64,000 nucleotides of DNA from JASHVB01 sp035523995 (GTDB lineage: Bacteria; Pseudomonadota; Alphaproteobacteria; Acetobacterales; Acetobacteraceae). The translations under genes and the position numbers were made by a program. Location: NCBI GenBank assembly GCA_035523995.1, contig DATKPQ010000089.1:44377-108376 (forward strand), written 5' to 3'. The notes below the pieces were generated by a model. That model worked only from the letters and a program-made list of their open reading frames with translations, did no database searches and had not been told where the DNA came from. This document shows positions 62,282 to 64,000 of this stretch, piece after piece (the stretch's first letter is position 1; the number at the start of each line of letters is the position of its first letter).

Positions 62282-63730
62282 TCAGCGAGCGGCGCGCGGG
62301 CGGGGCCAATCCAGGCGCTGCAGCCAACCTACCAGACGCTTGCTGGCCGGCGAGAACAAGCGCGGGACGAACATGGTGCCGGCGGCCCGCTTGGCGGCTT
62401 CCGACCGCGTGGGGTACGGCACGATCATCCCGGCCAGGTGCGACAGCGGGATGCGCCGGGCGATCGCCAGGCTCCAGGTGCCGATCATCTCGCCCGCCGC
62501 GGGGGCCAGAATGCCGGCGCCGACGACCCGGCCGCGGGCGACCACAAGTTTCACCAGGCCGGCGGTGTCGGCTTCCGCCACCGCGCGGTCGTTGTCCGCC
62601 AGCGGCCAGCGCAGCACCGAGACGGTGAGGCCGGCAGCACGGGCCTCGGCCTCGGTCATGCCAGTCTGCGCCAGTTCCGGGTGGGTGTAGGTGACCCGGG
62701 GCAAGGCTGCGTAGTCCAGCCGCGCGGGCATGCGGAACAAGGCGCGGCGGATGACGATTCCGGCGTGGTAGCTGCCGACATGGGTGAAGGCACGCGGACC
62801 GATGCCGATCGGGTCGGCGATATCGCCGGCCGCGAAGACCCGGCGGTTGGTGACCGAGCGCAGGCCGCGGTCGGTGACCACGCCGGCCTGCGATGCGCGC
62901 ACCTTGCCGGCGGGCAGATCCAGTAGCTCGACGTTCGGTTGCCGCCCGACCGCGACGAGCAAGTGGCTGCCGGGGATGCGGGTTCCGTCGGCCAGGACCA
63001 GGACGGGGGCGCCCTGGGCGTCGGTTTCGGCCAGTGCGACCTTGGCCCCTTCCATGAAAGTCACGCCGCGTGCGGTGAGGGCGAACCGCAGGCCGGCAGC
63101 CAGTTCGGGATCCTCGCGACTGGCGATACGGGCGGCTTCCAGGACAGTGACCCGAGCGCCAAGGCCGGCGAACGCGTCGGCCATTTCCAGGCCGATCGGG
63201 CCGCCGCCGAGGATCAGCAGATGGTCGGGACGTTGCGGAAGATCAAACAGCGACTCGTTGGTCAGGAACGGGACGCCATCCAGGCCGGGGATTGTCGGCA
63301 CCGTCGCCCGGCTACCGGCGGCGATGACGATGCGGCGGGCGATGACAGGTTGCCCGTCCACTTCCAGCGCATCGGGTCCGACAAACCGTGCGGTGCCTCG
63401 GACAACAGTGGCGCCGAGCGCGTGGAAGCGGGCTTCCGAGTCTGTGGGCGCAATGGCCCCGATGACCTTGCGCAGATGGGACCGTACGGCCTGCCAATCA
63501 ATATCGGGTTCCGCGACGCGCAGGCCGTAGCGGCCGGCGCCGCGGATCGCCTGCGCTGTGTGGGCCGCAGAGAGAAGCGCCTTGCTGGGGACGCAGCCGG
63601 TGTTCAGGCAGTCGCCGCCCATGCGGTCTTGCTCGATCAACGCGACCTTGACACCGAGCTGGGCCGCGACCGCGGTGACCGACAGGCCGGCGGCGCCGGC
63701 GCCGATCACCGCCAGGTCGAACTCAGCCAT
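62282..63730 (-). CDS. FAD-dependent disulfide oxidoreductase (MerA/Lpd-like)
   Basis: 482 residues. FAD site GAGAAGL, redox-active Cys pair GGDCLNTGCVPSK (about 40-52), NAD site GGGPIGLEMADAFAGLG, and GDIADP in the second FAD motif; C-terminal dimer domain with VTYTHPELAQTGMTEAEA. The active-site His-Glu pair of dihydrolipoamide dehydrogenase at the C-terminus is not clear, which fits the mercuric-reductase-like orphans next to TVP38 genes. The last 8 bases of its start overlap the end of the TVP38/TMEM64 gene, so they form one operon. Confidence 0.87.
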   Translation of the reverse strand: MAEFDLAVIGAGAAGLSVTAVAAQLGVKVALIEQDRMGGDCLNTGCVPSKALLSAAHTAQAIRGAGRYGLRVAEPDIDWQAVRSHLRKVIGAIAPTDSEARFHALGATVVRGTARFVGPDALEVDGQPVIARRIVIAAGSRATVPTIPGLDGVPFLTNESLFDLPQRPDHLLILGGGPIGLEMADAFAGLGARVTVLEAARIASREDPELAAGLRFALTARGVTFMEGAKVALAETDAQGAPVLVLADGTRIPGSHLLVAVGRQPNVELLDLPAGKVRASQAGVVTDRGLRSVTNRRVFAAGDIADPIGIGPRAFTHVGSYHAGIVIRRALFRMPARLDYAALPRVTYTHPELAQTGMTEAEARAAGLTVSVLRWPLADNDRAVAEADTAGLVKLVVARGRVVGAGILAPAAGEMIGTWSLAIARRIPLSHLAGMIVPYPTRSEAAKRAAGTMFVPRLFSPASKRLVGWLQRLDWPRPRAAR

Positions 63731-64000
63731 CCCGGCGCATCCACTTGCGCCATGCGACAGGCAGCAGTGCCAGCAGGCCGAGCGCGATCATCGGCACCAG
63801 GATCGGCGGGGAAAAGATCAGCGCCAGGTTCGGGCGATTGCCGGCGGCCAGCACGTCGCCCACCCCTGCGCCGATCGAGGCGAACACGAAGGTGCCGGGG
63901 ATGATCCCGATCGCGGTCGCGGCGCCGAATGACCACACCCGCATGCCGGCCAGGGCGGCGGCCAGGTTCACCAGCCAGAACGGGAACACCGGCACCAGCC
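63723..64000 (-). CDS. TVP38/TMEM64 family membrane protein, 5'-truncated by window edge
   Basis: The frame is open through base 64000, and the Val codon at 63995 lies inside the conserved LVPVFPFWLVNLAAALAG motif, so the true start lies outside. Visible: that motif, GIIPGTFVFASIGAGVGD (the DedA-like re-entrant loop) and a final helix LIFSPPILVPMIALGLLALL. DedA/TVP38 proteins are polyprenyl- or phospholipid-related membrane transporters. Pairing with a MerA-like reductase is common in bacteria. Confidence 0.88.
   Translation of the reverse strand, partial: LVPVFPFWLVNLAAALAGMRVWSFGAATAIGIIPGTFVFASIGAGVGDVLAAGNRPNLALIFSPPILVPMIALGLLALLPVAWRKWMRRDG

Overview
The window is GC-rich, densely coding DNA from what looks like an alphaproteobacterium, most likely of the Acetobacteraceae (Rhodospirillales) type. 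That placement is inferred from the gene families, the SD-led GTG/ATG starts and the abundant short palindromic intergenic repeats; there is no rRNA or other marker here to prove it. No tRNA, rRNA, CRISPR array, complete insertion sequence or prophage was recognised.

Layout. (a) 1-1802: the 3' end of a Wzx-type polysaccharide flippase on the plus strand, then two small minus-strand genes (a secreted Pro-rich protein and an unknown protein). (b) 1943-24071: a compact minus-strand run of nine genes. Read in transcription order it holds a 3332-residue RTX-like protein made of about 68 copies of a 46-residue repeat; a 2007-residue protein with three successive TPR plus O-GlcNAc-transferase-like (GT41) modules; a hexapeptide acyltransferase; an NAD-dependent epimerase/reductase; a CmcI-type methyltransferase; glucose-1-phosphate cytidylyltransferase; CDP-glucose 4,6-dehydratase; a zinc-binding C-methyltransferase; and an RmlC-like 3,5-epimerase. 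I read this as one locus that makes a giant secreted repeat protein, its cytoplasmic glycosyltransferase and the CDP-linked branched 6-deoxysugar that may decorate it. This is the most unusual system in the window. (c) 24196-27223: a short NagA-type deacetylase, divergent from an FtsH protease. (d) 27367-34715: a probable aromatic or acyl-CoA catabolic island: aminobenzoate/benzoate-CoA ligase-like enzyme, two paralogous metal-dependent amidohydrolases, a Rieske ferredoxin-like protein, a carboxymuconolactone-decarboxylase-family protein, a glutathione-S-transferase-like protein and a Tat-exported SMP-30 lactonase-like protein.

(e) 35026-41018: a CoxE-type VWA protein and a MoxR AAA ATPase, then an acyl-CoA dehydrogenase followed by a fused ADP-forming acyl-CoA synthetase whose interdomain linker is a translated palindromic repeat. 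(f) 41086-49754: gamma-glutamyltransferase, OpgC-like membrane protein, a decayed chemotaxis-receptor tail, an MlaE-type permease coupled to alanine racemase, a Gfo/Idh/MocA oxidoreductase and replicative helicase DnaB. (g) 50361-58995: cyclopropane-fatty-acid synthase, glycerophosphodiester phosphodiesterase, aldo/keto reductase, an EF-G-like GTPase, a CaiB-type CoA-transferase, a lone response-regulator receiver and an aldose-1-epimerase-like protein. (h) 59106-64000: EVE-domain protein, an incomplete cytochrome c maturation set (ccmC, ccmD, ccmE, dsbE/ccmG, with no ccmF between), a secreted small protein, a MerA/Lpd-like flavoprotein disulfide reductase and the 3' part of a TVP38/TMEM64 membrane protein that runs off the window.

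The intergenic spaces carry at least four families of short inverted repeats: an ATTGCGAGGAGCGAAGCG family, a GGCCGGGCTTGACCCGGCC family, a CCCTCCCC/GGGGAGGG family and one family seen once. Copies of the first and third also occur next to or inside genes of interest.
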